DNA of 63,295 nt from Anaerolineae bacterium (GTDB taxonomy: Bacteria > Chloroflexota > Anaerolineae > Anaerolineales > UBA4823): the NCBI GenBank assembly GCA_003130835.1, contig QEXX01000080.1, positions 1 through 63,295 on the forward strand, in the 5' to 3' direction. Position numbers and translations under genes: made by a program. Positions within the stretch are counted from its first letter, which is position 1; every line of letters starts with the position of its first letter. Below are positions 54,641 through 62,761 of the stretch, one piece after another. The notes under the pieces are model-generated. The model was given only the letters and a program-made list of their open reading frames with translations, was not told the origin of the DNA and did not search any database.

Positions 54641-54868
54641 TTAGGCGATGAAGTGCCATATTAACAATAGGACAGCTAGAACAAAGGCCAGAACGGCAAG
54701 GCGCACTGCCCAAATTGCCCGCCATAGGCGGCGCGCCTGAACTTGATGAGACCAACTCCCCTCTGCTAAGTCAGCTTGGTTGTCACTTGGCAATCCCTGC
54801 AAGCCATACCACCAGGCTCGATGACAATAAAGAAAAGCGTTGATCTCCGAAGCTCGAATGATGCGCAT
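54641..54868 (-). CDS. Cas4-family nuclease, N-terminal half with C-terminal membrane helix
   Basis: A 75-residue protein matching the N-terminus of Cas4: IRASEINAFLYCHRAWW carries the single Cys C15 (first Fe-S ligand) and the CxRAWW wording, and G37-x3-H41 gives the motif I His. A membrane helix fills residues 52-73. The stop is followed 10 bp later by the ATG of the second half, with GGATGAAGAG between as its ribosome site. Split exactly between two membrane helices, it leaves both soluble parts in the cytoplasm. A frameshift origin is unlikely as both ends carry helices and signals. Confidence 0.82.
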   Translation of the reverse strand: MRIIRASEINAFLYCHRAWWYGLQGLPSDNQADLAEGSWSHQVQARRLWRAIWAVRLAVLAFVLAVLLLIWHFIA

Positions 54869-54892
54869 CGTTGGCTAACAGCTCTTCTATGA

Positions 54893-55537
54893 TTAGGCAG
54901 GAATTCCGCCGTTCAGTTTTTCCTCCAGATTTCGCAGGCTCTGCTCCAGTTTTTCATGGCGCAAACTGATGGTTAAGTCACCGCGCGTGCGTTCGATGAG
55001 ACTGCGGGCAACATCGGTTAGGCGCCGCAAGCCTCCCGTGATCGCATCCGGATAATCCATGGTCACCAGAACCGAAAAGATGTCATCCATGTAGGCAAGC
55101 ATTCTCTCAGCTTCCTGGGAATCGTCGAGACGTAATGAGTCTAAGCAGCGCCGCCGCAGTTCTCCCACCGCTTCTGCCATTCCCTTAAGATAGGTAGCAT
55201 ATTCTAACCCCAATTGTTCAGGAGTTGGGATGTCCCCCTGCCCGGTTAAGGCAAAGACAATCATCGCCTCGGCATATTCCTTTAAGGCATCTTGGGTGTA
55301 ACCTTCAAAGTAGATTTCCGGATAGAGGGTAGCATTTTGACGCAGCTCTCTGACCAGCGCGGCGGCCTGCTCCATTTCCTCGAGGGCAATCTGGCGCTCT
55401 TGGCGATGGATGGCGCGGATTGCGTTGGCACAGTAGCGCGTCAACGTGCGCGCATGGGAAAGAGCCTTCTCACGCGCTTCGGTTCGCAAAGCAAAGTTGG
55501 TGTGAATCGTCTCAGCGATGCGATCTAGGTTATCCAT
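54893..55537 (-). CDS. Translin family protein
   Basis: A 214-residue all-helical protein. The C-terminal stretch MDYPDAITGGLRRLTDVARSL and IERTRGDLT is the hallmark of translin/TRAX; translin binds single-stranded DNA and RNA, and TRAX is the nuclease partner in animals. The catalytic Glu/Asp of TRAX cannot be judged by eye. Bacterial and archaeal members are poorly known. I start at ATG 55537 (AAGGG 3-4 nt upstream) and not at the TTG at 55555. It lies in the operon between DUF3467 and the split Cas4. Confidence 0.8.
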   Translation of the reverse strand: MDNLDRIAETIHTNFALRTEAREKALSHARTLTRYCANAIRAIHRQERQIALEEMEQAAALVRELRQNATLYPEIYFEGYTQDALKEYAEAMIVFALTGQGDIPTPEQLGLEYATYLKGMAEAVGELRRRCLDSLRLDDSQEAERMLAYMDDIFSVLVTMDYPDAITGGLRRLTDVARSLIERTRGDLTISLRHEKLEQSLRNLEEKLNGGIPA

Positions 55538-55558
55538 ATTCCCTTTTCCAGGCAAGTT

Positions 55559-55879
55559 TTAGGATGGCGGAGTAGGCGGCCGAAATAACTGCTCGGCTAA
55601 CGAGGTGTTGCCGGGCAGGCGAATCTCACCATAGGCAGCTTCATAGCGGGCGATGTTCTCTGCCAAGGCTTGGTAGAATAATTTTGCGCCTAGAGGGGAC
55701 ATGACAATGCGCGACTGCACCCGCGGGCGGGTCAAGCCCGGTAACATCTGGGCAAAATCGAAGATCATCTCCGATGGCGAGTGAGCAATGCGCGCCAAGT
55801 TAACATACTCAACCTCCAAATCCGCCGGCATCTCAAAATCCAAGAAGGGCGGCGTTGGCGGTTTGGCATCTTCGGTCAT
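55559..55879 (-). CDS. DUF3467 protein
   Basis: A 106-residue soluble protein. The family wording is clear: EVEYVNLARIAHSPSEMIFDFAQMLPG, then RVQSRIVMSPLGAKLFYQAL and NIARYEAAYGEI. No catalytic residue is known for this family; it is a small immunoglobulin-like or tandem-strand protein with unknown role. It begins 22 bp after ssb and ends 21 bp before the translin gene. AAGGAG stands before its ATG, so it belongs to the same operon. Confidence 0.85.
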   Translation of the reverse strand: MTEDAKPPTPPFLDFEMPADLEVEYVNLARIAHSPSEMIFDFAQMLPGLTRPRVQSRIVMSPLGAKLFYQALAENIARYEAAYGEIRLPGNTSLAEQLFRPPTPPS

Positions 55880-55901
55880 CGGTTCTCCTTAGGTTGCTAA
55901 G

Positions 55902-56324
55902 TTAAAAGGGAATATCTTCTTCGGAACCACTGTCTAGTTCTACAAGGTCGGTCATGGTCTCGGCCGTTTCGGTTTCGCCACGGCTGGACAGGAAGCGAAT
56001 GGTGCGGGCACTCACCTCAAAGGACGCTCCAACCGTTCCATCTTGGCGGTTCCAAATGCGAGGACCGCCGGTCGAAGCATCAACCACCAAGCGGCCCTCG
56101 ACCAAGACCTTCGAACCCTTCTTTAGGTATTGATTGGCGATTTCCGCTTGCTTGCCCCACACAGAGACGCGGAACCAAATGGTGCGTGGCACGCGCTCCC
56201 CGGTGCTCGACGTGTAACTGTCGTTCACTGCAACGGAGAAAGAAGTGACCGGTTGACCGCTCGGTGTGTAGCGCATCTCGGGGTCGCGCCCTAGATTGCC
56301 AGCAAAAATAATTGTGTGGTACAT
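55902..56324 (-). CDS. ssb: Single-stranded DNA-binding protein
   Basis: A 140-residue OB-fold protein. It begins YHTIIFAGNLGRDPEMRYTP and contains TIWFRVSVWGKQAEIANQYL and VLVEGRLVVD; the acidic C-terminal tip EEDIPF is the interaction tail that recruits nucleases and repair enzymes. It is the first gene of a leftward operon with DUF3467, translin and the split Cas4. AAAGGAG lies before the ATG, and a minus-strand TATAAT stands at 56386-56381. A second ssb elsewhere in the genome may serve replication. Confidence 0.93.
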   Translation of the reverse strand: MYHTIIFAGNLGRDPEMRYTPSGQPVTSFSVAVNDSYTSSTGERVPRTIWFRVSVWGKQAEIANQYLKKGSKVLVEGRLVVDASTGGPRIWNRQDGTVGASFEVSARTIRFLSSRGETETAETMTDLVELDSGSEEDIPF

Positions 56325-56380
56325 TCTCCACTCCTTTGGGATATCAAAGCTTGGATTGGGTCGAGTTTTATTCTTCCCTC

Positions 56381-56386
56381 ATTATA
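56381..56386 (-). promoter_or_regulatory. -10 box of the ssb operon
   Basis: TATAAT on the minus strand, 57 bp before the ssb ATG, with no recognisable -35. Confidence 0.5.
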
Positions 56387-56462
56387 ATACAGCCCTTGAA
56401 AAAGAATTTGCCAATTCACCCAGAATTCGCTGTTTGAGTCCTTCAGAAAGGCAAAGAGAAAG

Positions 56463-56468
56463 TACAAT
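56463..56468 (+). promoter_or_regulatory. -10 box of coaBC, leaderless
   Basis: TACAAT ends 6 bp before the coaBC ATG and there is no ribosome site, so the transcript would start at the ATG. Confidence 0.45.
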
Positions 56469-56474
56469 TAACCT

Positions 56475-57701
56475 ATGGGAAACATTCTTTCGGAAAAGCG
56501 GATCCTCCTAGGGGTTTGTGGTTCCATCGCTTGTTATAAGGCGGCTGACTTAGCCTCCAAATTAACCCAACAAGGCGCCATCGTCTCCACTGTCTTGACC
56601 GCCGCAGCCCAACAATTTATCACTCCGCTAACCTTTCAATCGGTCAGCGGGCAACGTGCCTTCACCGACCAAGACCTGTGGGGGAGCGAAGGGCATATCC
56701 AACACGTTGGCTTGGGTCACCAGACCGATCTGATCGTGATTGCCCCGGCCTCGGCGAACACCATCGCCAAACTAGCGCACGGAATATGCGATAACCTTTT
56801 GACACTAGCCTGCCTAGCTGCCACGTGTCCAATCCTAATTGCTCCAGCGATGGACAGCGGTATGTACACACACCCAGCTACTCAAGCCAATGTGGAAAGC
56901 CTCCGCCAGCGGGGAGTTTATGTTGCCGGTCCCGCAATAGGGCGGATGGCTTCTGGGCTGAGTGGACTCGGCCGCATGCTCGAACCCTCCGAGATCCTGG
57001 GTCACATCCGCCTATTGCTTGGCCGGCAGGAAGGCAAGCTGCGCGGTAGGCGATTGGTGGTAACCGCCGGCGGCACTTGGGAACCGATCGACGCCGTGCG
57101 CGCCATCACCAATCGCTCATCGGGCAAACAAGGTTTTGCCATCGCCCAAGCTGCCATCGACCAAGGCGCAGAAGTCACCCTCATTGCCGCACCCACCAAC
57201 TTATCAACCCCGGTCGGAGCCAAGCGCATTGACATCCACACGGCGCAGGAGATGTTGGGGGCTGTTCTAGCCTCCGTGCAGGAGGCCGATGCTTTGATTA
57301 TGGCGGCTGCGGTCGCCGATTACCGCCCCGAAAGCCCTGTAAAAGAGAAATTATCGAAAGATCAGGGCATTCCCCAAATTCAACTGACCCTGACCCCAGA
57401 TATCCTCAGCGCCGTGGCTCAGCTTCGCACCCACAGCGGCTTCCCACGCGTAGTGATCGGCTTTGCAGCCGAAAGCAGTGACCTGATCGAACATGCCCGC
57501 CAAAAACTGACGCGCAAGAAATTAGACTTAATCGTTGCCAATGACATCACTGCCACCGATGCCGGCTTCGGCACAGATACCAACCGCGTTACCCTCCTGG
57601 ACGCCATGGGCAATGTCCAGAGTTATCCGCTGATGAGCAAAGACGAAGTGGCCGATCTCATTCTACAAAAACTTGTCGTTTTGTTGGAGGCTATGGCATG
57701 A
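56475..57701 (+). CDS. coaBC: Bifunctional phosphopantothenoylcysteine decarboxylase / phosphopantothenate-cysteine ligase
   Basis: A 408-residue enzyme for two steps of coenzyme A synthesis. The CoaC flavin domain (1-185) has GVCGSIACYKAADL, the catalytic His in GHIQHVGLGHQTD and the PAMDSGMY motif (usually PAMNxxM; here Asp replaces Asn). The CoaB domain (190-400) contains VTAGGTWEPIDAVRAITNRSSGKQG and the AAAVADYRP motif. The PAMD change affects a residue known to matter for decarboxylation and deserves a check. It overlaps the next small gene by 4 bp. Confidence 0.93.
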   Translation: MGNILSEKRILLGVCGSIACYKAADLASKLTQQGAIVSTVLTAAAQQFITPLTFQSVSGQRAFTDQDLWGSEGHIQHVGLGHQTDLIVIAPASANTIAKLAHGICDNLLTLACLAATCPILIAPAMDSGMYTHPATQANVESLRQRGVYVAGPAIGRMASGLSGLGRMLEPSEILGHIRLLLGRQEGKLRGRRLVVTAGGTWEPIDAVRAITNRSSGKQGFAIAQAAIDQGAEVTLIAAPTNLSTPVGAKRIDIHTAQEMLGAVLASVQEADALIMAAAVADYRPESPVKEKLSKDQGIPQIQLTLTPDILSAVAQLRTHSGFPRVVIGFAAESSDLIEHARQKLTRKKLDLIVANDITATDAGFGTDTNRVTLLDAMGNVQSYPLMSKDEVADLILQKLVVLLEAMA

Positions 57702-57922
57702 GTCAATATGACCAATTCAAGTTAGATACCATACTCAATAACACTGCCTTGAGCATTGGGGAATTACAGCCGGACATCACCAAATGGTCTTACAGCATCG
57801 TGGTTTTGCTACAAAATTTGGAAAAGCAAGCCGATCTGATGCATCAACGCGAAGAATACGAAGCCATGCTCAAGCGCTTCAAAGTGTATCTGACCATGCG
57901 AATTGATGGTGGGCGTTGGTAG
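57698..57922 (+). CDS. Small unknown protein coupled to coaBC
   Basis: A 74-residue protein, mostly helical, with FKLDTILNNTALSIGELQPD and a charged middle part. No family recognised. It starts within the coaBC stop (ATGA) and GGAGG lies 6-8 nt before the ATG, so it is translated with coaBC. Its last 44 bp overlap the 3' end of the convergent amidase gene. A role in coenzyme A synthesis is possible only by position. Confidence 0.7.
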   Translation: MSQYDQFKLDTILNNTALSIGELQPDITKWSYSIVVLLQNLEKQADLMHQREEYEAMLKRFKVYLTMRIDGGRW

Positions 57923-59273
57923 CCTGTTCATAGGTATAAGCGGTGCGCAAGAGCAGCTCTTCCTGCCATTGATTAGCCACCAATTGTAAACCGATTGGCA
58001 ACCCCTCGGGATTGAATCCGCAGGGAAGGGAAAGCGCAGGTAAACCAGTTAAATTGAACGGTGCAGTAAAGCGGGTCAAGATTCTGGCTGCCTCGATCGA
58101 GTCGCGGCCTTCGATGCTAGGAGCGGTGATGGGGGTCGTGGGGGTAAGCAACACGTCATAACGCTTGAAAAACTCGCGATATTGCTTTTGCAGAATCGTT
58201 TGGGTGCGGCGTGCCTGCACATATTGGGAGACGGTTACCGCTGCGCCGTTGCGCAACCTTTGCAACACATCCTCACCAAACAAATGAGCACGCTCAGAAA
58301 GTTCCTTTTCATAGACCGCTGCCGCATCGCTGATCACCATTAAGCCGTTGGTTTGAGCAGCAAGTAACCCATCGGGCATTTGCACCTCTTCCACCACCGC
58401 ACCCAAAGAGCGAAAAACCTGCGCAGCCGCTCTGACAGCCTGTAAGACTTCGTCGTCTGCCTGGGTGAAGAAGTCATCTTGGGCAAGGGCAATGCGCATA
58501 CCACTGACCCCTGCTGCCAGCCGAGAGAGGGGATCGCCGACGGTTTTTGAGGCACTAACCACATCTTGCGGGTCGTAGCCGGCAATCAGGCGATAGATAA
58601 GGGCAACATCGGCAACGCAACGCCCTAACGGGCCAACATGATCCAAATTCCAACTCAGCGGGAGAACGCCGCGTAAACTCACCCGCCCAAAGGTGGGTTT
58701 CAACCCTACTGCGCCGCACAAGCTGGCCGGAATGCGAATCGAACCGCCGGTATCCGTGCCTAATGCGCCTAGGCACAGCCCGCTCACCACGGCAACCGCC
58801 GACCCGCCCGATGAGCCGCCCGAAATGCAATCAGTTCGCCACGGGTTGCGCACGGCGCCAAAGTGCGGATTGAGGTTCGTCACCCCCAAGGCAATTTCAT
58901 GCATGTTGTGATAGCCGATAAAAATCGCCCCGCTGCGCCGCAGACGCTCGACGGCGTAGGCGTCTCGAGCGGGTGTGTACCCCTCCCATACCTTTGAGCC
59001 AGCCCGCAGAGGTTGATTCCGAACCGCGATGATATCCTTGATGCCCATTGGGATACCATAGAGCGGGTTGAGCTTACGGCCCTGCTTGAGGGCTTTGCTC
59101 AGCCGTTCCGCTTTGGCAAGTGCTTCTTCGCTGAAGACCGATAAATAACAATTCAAGGTAGGGTTGAATCGTTCAATGCGCTCAAGGATGGCTTGGGTCA
59201 GCTCCAAGGGTGAAAGTTGGCGAGTCTGAATCAAATGTTTGGCTTCCGTTAGGGTCAAGTGTTGAAAGTTCAT
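57879..59273 (-). CDS. Amidase (amidase signature family)
   Basis: A 464-residue amidase with the Ser-cisSer-Lys triad: K79 in MGIKDI, S154 in SGGSSGGS (151-158) and nucleophile S178 in GTDTGGSIRIP. It hydrolyses an amide of unknown identity. GatA of the transamidosome is less likely because the GatA-specific YY...AEASSNLARYDG stretch is missing. It overlaps the upstream HAD gene by 4 bp, forming a two-gene operon. Confidence 0.88.
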   Translation of the reverse strand: MNFQHLTLTEAKHLIQTRQLSPLELTQAILERIERFNPTLNCYLSVFSEEALAKAERLSKALKQGRKLNPLYGIPMGIKDIIAVRNQPLRAGSKVWEGYTPARDAYAVERLRRSGAIFIGYHNMHEIALGVTNLNPHFGAVRNPWRTDCISGGSSGGSAVAVVSGLCLGALGTDTGGSIRIPASLCGAVGLKPTFGRVSLRGVLPLSWNLDHVGPLGRCVADVALIYRLIAGYDPQDVVSASKTVGDPLSRLAAGVSGMRIALAQDDFFTQADDEVLQAVRAAAQVFRSLGAVVEEVQMPDGLLAAQTNGLMVISDAAAVYEKELSERAHLFGEDVLQRLRNGAAVTVSQYVQARRTQTILQKQYREFFKRYDVLLTPTTPITAPSIEGRDSIEAARILTRFTAPFNLTGLPALSLPCGFNPEGLPIGLQLVANQWQEELLLRTAYTYEQATNAHHQFAWSDTL

Positions 59274-59881
59274 GAGTCTTCCTCGAGGAGATGTTGCAGA
59301 TCATGGATGGTTTGCGGGGTTGAGCGGAATTGAATTGCCTTCATCCCGGCTTCCTGCGCAGCTTGCACGTTGACGAGCAGATCATCAATGAAGACGGCTT
59401 CTTGGGGAGGAACCCTGAAGGTTTGGGCAGCCAGTTCGTAGATACGCCGATCCGGTTTCATCAGTCCCACCTCAGCCGAGATGATCACCTCATCGAAGAT
59501 ATCTAGAATGGCAAGTTGATCCTTTAAGACGCTGCGCAGGTCATCCCACGCGTTGCTGAGCAATCCAATGCGGTGAGTTTTCCGATAGGAACGAATCAGT
59601 TGCACGAACGCCTCATCCAAACGATCGCCAGCGAAGAATTGTGTTTTGAGAGCAGGGATTTGATCCGTGGAAGCCCCAAGGGCACGCGCCACCTCTTGCC
59701 AATGTTGCTCAGCCGTGATCTCTCCCACCGTGGCGCTTAACGCCGAAGGGCTACCAAAAACCAAATAGACCAGCTCATCCTCATCCAAGCCATAGTTCGC
59801 TGCCAGATTGCGGCGCGGTTGGTGATTTTCTGTGCGCAACAGCACCCCACCAAAATCAAACAAGATGGTGCGAATGGTCAT
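59270..59881 (-). CDS. HAD-superfamily hydrolase (subfamily IA)
   Basis: A 203-residue phosphatase-like protein. Motif I begins ILFDFGGVLLRTE; the second Asp of the DxD/DxT motif is replaced by Gly (DFGG), as in haloacid-type and epoxide hydrolase-N-like members. Motif II is LLSNAW, motif III has K in LMKPD, and motif IV is VFIDDLLVN. Substrate unknown. It is first in a two-gene operon with the amidase, overlapping it by 4 bp. Confidence 0.85.
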   Translation of the reverse strand: MTIRTILFDFGGVLLRTENHQPRRNLAANYGLDEDELVYLVFGSPSALSATVGEITAEQHWQEVARALGASTDQIPALKTQFFAGDRLDEAFVQLIRSYRKTHRIGLLSNAWDDLRSVLKDQLAILDIFDEVIISAEVGLMKPDRRIYELAAQTFRVPPQEAVFIDDLLVNVQAAQEAGMKAIQFRSTPQTIHDLQHLLEEDS

Positions 59882-59946
59882 TCGATCTGCTCCTTAGCCT
59901 TGAACAGAATGGCGATATTTTACCTCACTCACCTTACGCGGTAGCG

Positions 59947-59985
59947 CGAGATTTATCTCGTGGTTTCAGGCGACATGAATGTCGC
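59947..59985. repeat. Pair of short REP-like hairpins
   Basis: Two adjacent palindromes: CGAGAT-TT-ATCTCG (59947-59960) and GCGACAT-GA-ATGTCGC (59970-59985). They lie between two leftward genes. They resemble extragenic palindromic repeats; a genome-wide copy count is needed to prove it. Confidence 0.4.
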
Positions 59986-60016
59986 GGCACGAATGAACTG
60001 CGTAACGTCAGTTACC

Positions 60017-61090
60017 TCAATCGTTGTAGCTCTGTTCTGCGACACCAATGGATGGATTACAGCGCTTCATTTCCTTCCTATAGGTAATGAATTGCTTGAC
60101 GATTTGGTAACCCAAGCTTTCATAAAGCTGTAACGCTCCGCTGGGGTTCTGGGTATCGACTCCCAGGGCGGCTTCTTCCATGCCCCGCTCCTTTAACATG
60201 CGCAAGCTGGTTGCAATCAATGCCCGCGCAATGCCTTGCCTCCGCCAAGGGCGGCGGACAGCGATATTTTCGGTATAGCCCCGTTTCCGTTGAAAGGCGA
60301 GGTTTTCCTTGGCATCAATATAGTTCAACACCATGCCGACGACCTCATCCCCTTGCCAGGCAATACACCATAAACTGGGATCGAAATTAGGATCCTCCAG
60401 CCAAGCCTGCAACGGCGGTTCAGCCTCAGGACAACTGCCCCAGTGATCGCGGAAAGCTTCGAGGTTGGCAGCGTAGATCTTCTCGTAATGGTCGGGCAAA
60501 ACCGGGCGAATTTCGACGCCCGCAGGTAACTGGAAGGATGGCATCTCTTCCAAGTTTGGACGCACCATGAGATAAAAATAGCGCACGGGCAGATACCCAA
60601 CCTGCTCAAAGAGCGTTTTTGCCCCAGTTTGGGTATCTACCGCCCCAACCTCAAGAAAACAGGGTTGCTCGGTTGGGTTTTGATGGTCAAGGTGTTCGGA
60701 GCGAGCTTCTAGCCACGCTAATAACCACCTACCAATGCCTCTTCGGCGCCAGTCGGGATGGACATAGCCGATTAGGGCATAAATTCGGTTGCCCTCAAGC
60801 TCATCCCGCCAGTAAACGCGTCCGTAAGCTACCGTTTGCCCCGCAACCTCAGCGAAGATCATATCCTGATAGGGATCGCAATGGATTAAGTAACGATAGT
60901 CATGGCGAAGCGTCTCTTCTGTCACAACCGATTCGCTCTGATCCGCGACCGAGCAAGCTTGGAGGATGGCCGCCATTTTCGGAAAATCGCTCTCCCCCTG
61001 GAAAGGGCGGCTGACAAACCCTTGAATCAAAGGCTCTTCGAGCCGATTTCCTCTCTCGATTGTTAAGGATGATCTTCGTTTTGTGTTCAT
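60017..61090 (-). CDS. Tandem GNAT acetyltransferase
   Basis: A 357-residue protein with two GNAT domains. The first (about 20-180) has a weaker acetyl-CoA loop in HPDWRRRGIGRWLLAWLE; the second (about 190-345) has RRPWRRQGIARALIATSLRML with the R/Q-x-x-G-x-A loop and ends LYESLGYQIV. It acetylates an unknown amine. ATG 61090 is chosen for its AAGGAG; an open frame to 61177 lacks one. It lies 16 bp after the MFS gene, forming one operon with it and the small genes further upstream. Confidence 0.85.
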   Translation of the reverse strand: MNTKRRSSLTIERGNRLEEPLIQGFVSRPFQGESDFPKMAAILQACSVADQSESVVTEETLRHDYRYLIHCDPYQDMIFAEVAGQTVAYGRVYWRDELEGNRIYALIGYVHPDWRRRGIGRWLLAWLEARSEHLDHQNPTEQPCFLEVGAVDTQTGAKTLFEQVGYLPVRYFYLMVRPNLEEMPSFQLPAGVEIRPVLPDHYEKIYAANLEAFRDHWGSCPEAEPPLQAWLEDPNFDPSLWCIAWQGDEVVGMVLNYIDAKENLAFQRKRGYTENIAVRRPWRRQGIARALIATSLRMLKERGMEEAALGVDTQNPSGALQLYESLGYQIVKQFITYRKEMKRCNPSIGVAEQSYND

Positions 61091-61106
61091 AGAAAACTCC
61101 TTGTCA

Positions 61107-62390
61107 TTAAGTGTCCTGTTTCTGCGAAAGATCTGGTTCATCTTTCTTGAGTTTGAATTTGAACCAAACCGGCACAATGGTCAAAAGGGTTAGGTAGGCT
61201 GTTAGCCGAAATGGGAAGCGCGGTCCATATTTCTCGTATAACTGGGCACCGATTGCTGGAGCAGGCAAGGAAATCAAACCCAGGCTGGTTTGGAACAGCC
61301 CAAATCCAATACCACGCATCTTTTCTGGAAACGCCTTGCTGACCAATGCATCATACGCCGGCGCCATTAAGCCAACCCCGGCGCCAAGAATCGCCCATGC
61401 CAAAGCAAAACCCCAAAAGCCTTTGGCTTCGATAAACACGAAAAAGGCAACAAATTGCATCAAAAAGCCGCCGGCAATCACCCGGCGCTCCCCCCAGCGA
61501 TCGGCTAGCCAACCGGCCGGCAAGGTAATCAACATCATAAAGACGCCGAAGACCGCCTCCAGCAGACCGATTTGCTCTAAATTCAACCCACCTTCTTCTT
61601 GAAGATAGATCGGCAACAAATTCATCGAGAGCGCATATCCGATATCGCGCACGCCATCGGTCAGCAGCATCCAAGTCACAATACCGCCCGCCAACAACAT
61701 CGAGACCATTAAACCCATACTCTTCTTCAAGCTTTGGAGGGTCAGCGGTTCAGAGGTCTTCTCGCCGTTTCGAGCAGCATAGCGGGCCATGATCACACGG
61801 ATCACCGTTGCAAGTATGTAGAGCAAAGCTGCCACCAAGAGCATGATTCGAAAGCCAAAGCGTTGGGCGATAAACCCGCCCACAGGCGGCCCAATGACCG
61901 ATACCACCATAAAAATCGTATTGGTGATCCCAAAAACCTTGGCGCGGTTTTGCTCACTCGACTGCTCGGCGATGAAAGCACCAAAGCTCGGCGCCACCAA
62001 CGAACGGGTAATCGCCCCGACCCCCTCTCCCAAAAGCACCCATTGCCAGGTGGGCGCGAAAATCAAGACAACATAAGAGATCACCCCTGCCAGGCTCCCC
62101 AGGGCTACGCTTCTTAACCTCCCTAAAGAATCTGAAATCCAGCCCCCTAAGATTTGTAAACCCAACGGGATGATCTGCGACAAAGTAAAAAATAGTCCCA
62201 CCTGGACCACATTGGCTTTCAAGGAGGTCAGGTAAAGCGGCAAGAGTGGCCCATACATATTTCCGCCAACATTTGCCAGGACCATGGCAAGCATAAACCA
62301 GAGCAACAGCGGATTGAGGATGGCGTTTTCTTGAGGGGATGGCGAGTAAAGTTTCAACTTGTCCTTTCTTATCTCCAGTCGCATTGTCAT
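61107..62390 (-). CDS. Major facilitator superfamily transporter
   Basis: A 427-residue membrane protein with twelve hydrophobic segments. The MFS loop motif GWISDSLGRLRSVALG lies between helices 2 and 3 and GWLADRWGERRVIAGG at the matching place of the second half. It resembles drug or sugar efflux permeases. The ATG has AAAGGG 9 nt upstream. An 11-bp inverted repeat stands 19 bp before it, overlapping the stop of the upstream small gene. Co-transcription with the GNAT gene and small genes suggests export of a peptide or metabolite. Confidence 0.88.
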   Translation of the reverse strand: MTMRLEIRKDKLKLYSPSPQENAILNPLLLWFMLAMVLANVGGNMYGPLLPLYLTSLKANVVQVGLFFTLSQIIPLGLQILGGWISDSLGRLRSVALGSLAGVISYVVLIFAPTWQWVLLGEGVGAITRSLVAPSFGAFIAEQSSEQNRAKVFGITNTIFMVVSVIGPPVGGFIAQRFGFRIMLLVAALLYILATVIRVIMARYAARNGEKTSEPLTLQSLKKSMGLMVSMLLAGGIVTWMLLTDGVRDIGYALSMNLLPIYLQEEGGLNLEQIGLLEAVFGVFMMLITLPAGWLADRWGERRVIAGGFLMQFVAFFVFIEAKGFWGFALAWAILGAGVGLMAPAYDALVSKAFPEKMRGIGFGLFQTSLGLISLPAPAIGAQLYEKYGPRFPFRLTAYLTLLTIVPVWFKFKLKKDEPDLSQKQDT

Positions 62391-62408
62391 CGGTTTGTTC
62401 CCTTTCGG

Positions 62409-62449
62409 TGAGGTAGAGGCTGCTTTATTATATAGTCACCTCTACCTCA
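62409..62449 (-). promoter_or_regulatory. 11-bp perfect inverted repeat before the MFS gene
   Basis: TGAGGTAGAGG (62409-62419) and its complement (62439-62449) flank an AT-rich 19-bp loop containing TATAAT on the minus strand. No T tract follows, so it is an operator or an RNA processing/stability stem and not a terminator. Confidence 0.5.
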
Positions 62450-62686
62450 TCCTTCGTCTTTGTCTTGTGAATTCGTCAACATCCGCCAAGCCTGTGAGAG
62501 CCAATTTGCCAGTCGGGATGGACGATTGCGGATCGGCGCTAAGTTGGGTTGCTCATAAAAGGCATTTTGATCGATCCGATTGTTTTCTTGAGTCTCTCTT
62601 TGTTCTTGATCAAAACCCGCTTGGCGACCTTTGCGCTGCAACTCAGCCTTTGAATTGGGTGTATCGATCCGATCAATGGTCATCAT
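62447..62686 (-). CDS. Small hydrophilic protein of unknown function
   Basis: A 79-residue, Gln/Asn/Arg-rich protein starting MMTIDRIDTPNSKAEL, with NRPSRLANWLSQAWRML near the end as a possible amphipathic helix. No family recognised. GGAGAAAG lies 4 nt before ATG 62686, which decides the start. Its stop is part of the 11-bp inverted repeat. It is the third small gene of the operon before the MFS exporter. It could be a peptide substrate, a partner, or unrelated. Confidence 0.55.
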   Translation of the reverse strand: MMTIDRIDTPNSKAELQRKGRQAGFDQEQRETQENNRIDQNAFYEQPNLAPIRNRPSRLANWLSQAWRMLTNSQDKDEG

Positions 62687-62761
62687 GTTTCTTTCTCCAT
62701 TTCGCTTGGCAACGAACGCTCTGTCCTCAAACACTCAAAGGATCACTTAGTATGGAACAGA

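Noticed and set aside
54097..54868. Simple frameshift in one Cas4 gene
   Set aside because: Both parts have their own membrane helix, stop/start and ribosome site with a 10-bp gap, so a single base change would not restore one continuous Cas4 without an inserted helix pair. A sequencing check is still worthwhile.
54097..56324. CRISPR-Cas locus
   Set aside because: No repeat array and no cas1, cas2 or effector genes in the window.
57879..59273. gatA
   Set aside because: GatA-specific motifs are missing and no gatB or gatC is near, so only a general amidase call is supported.
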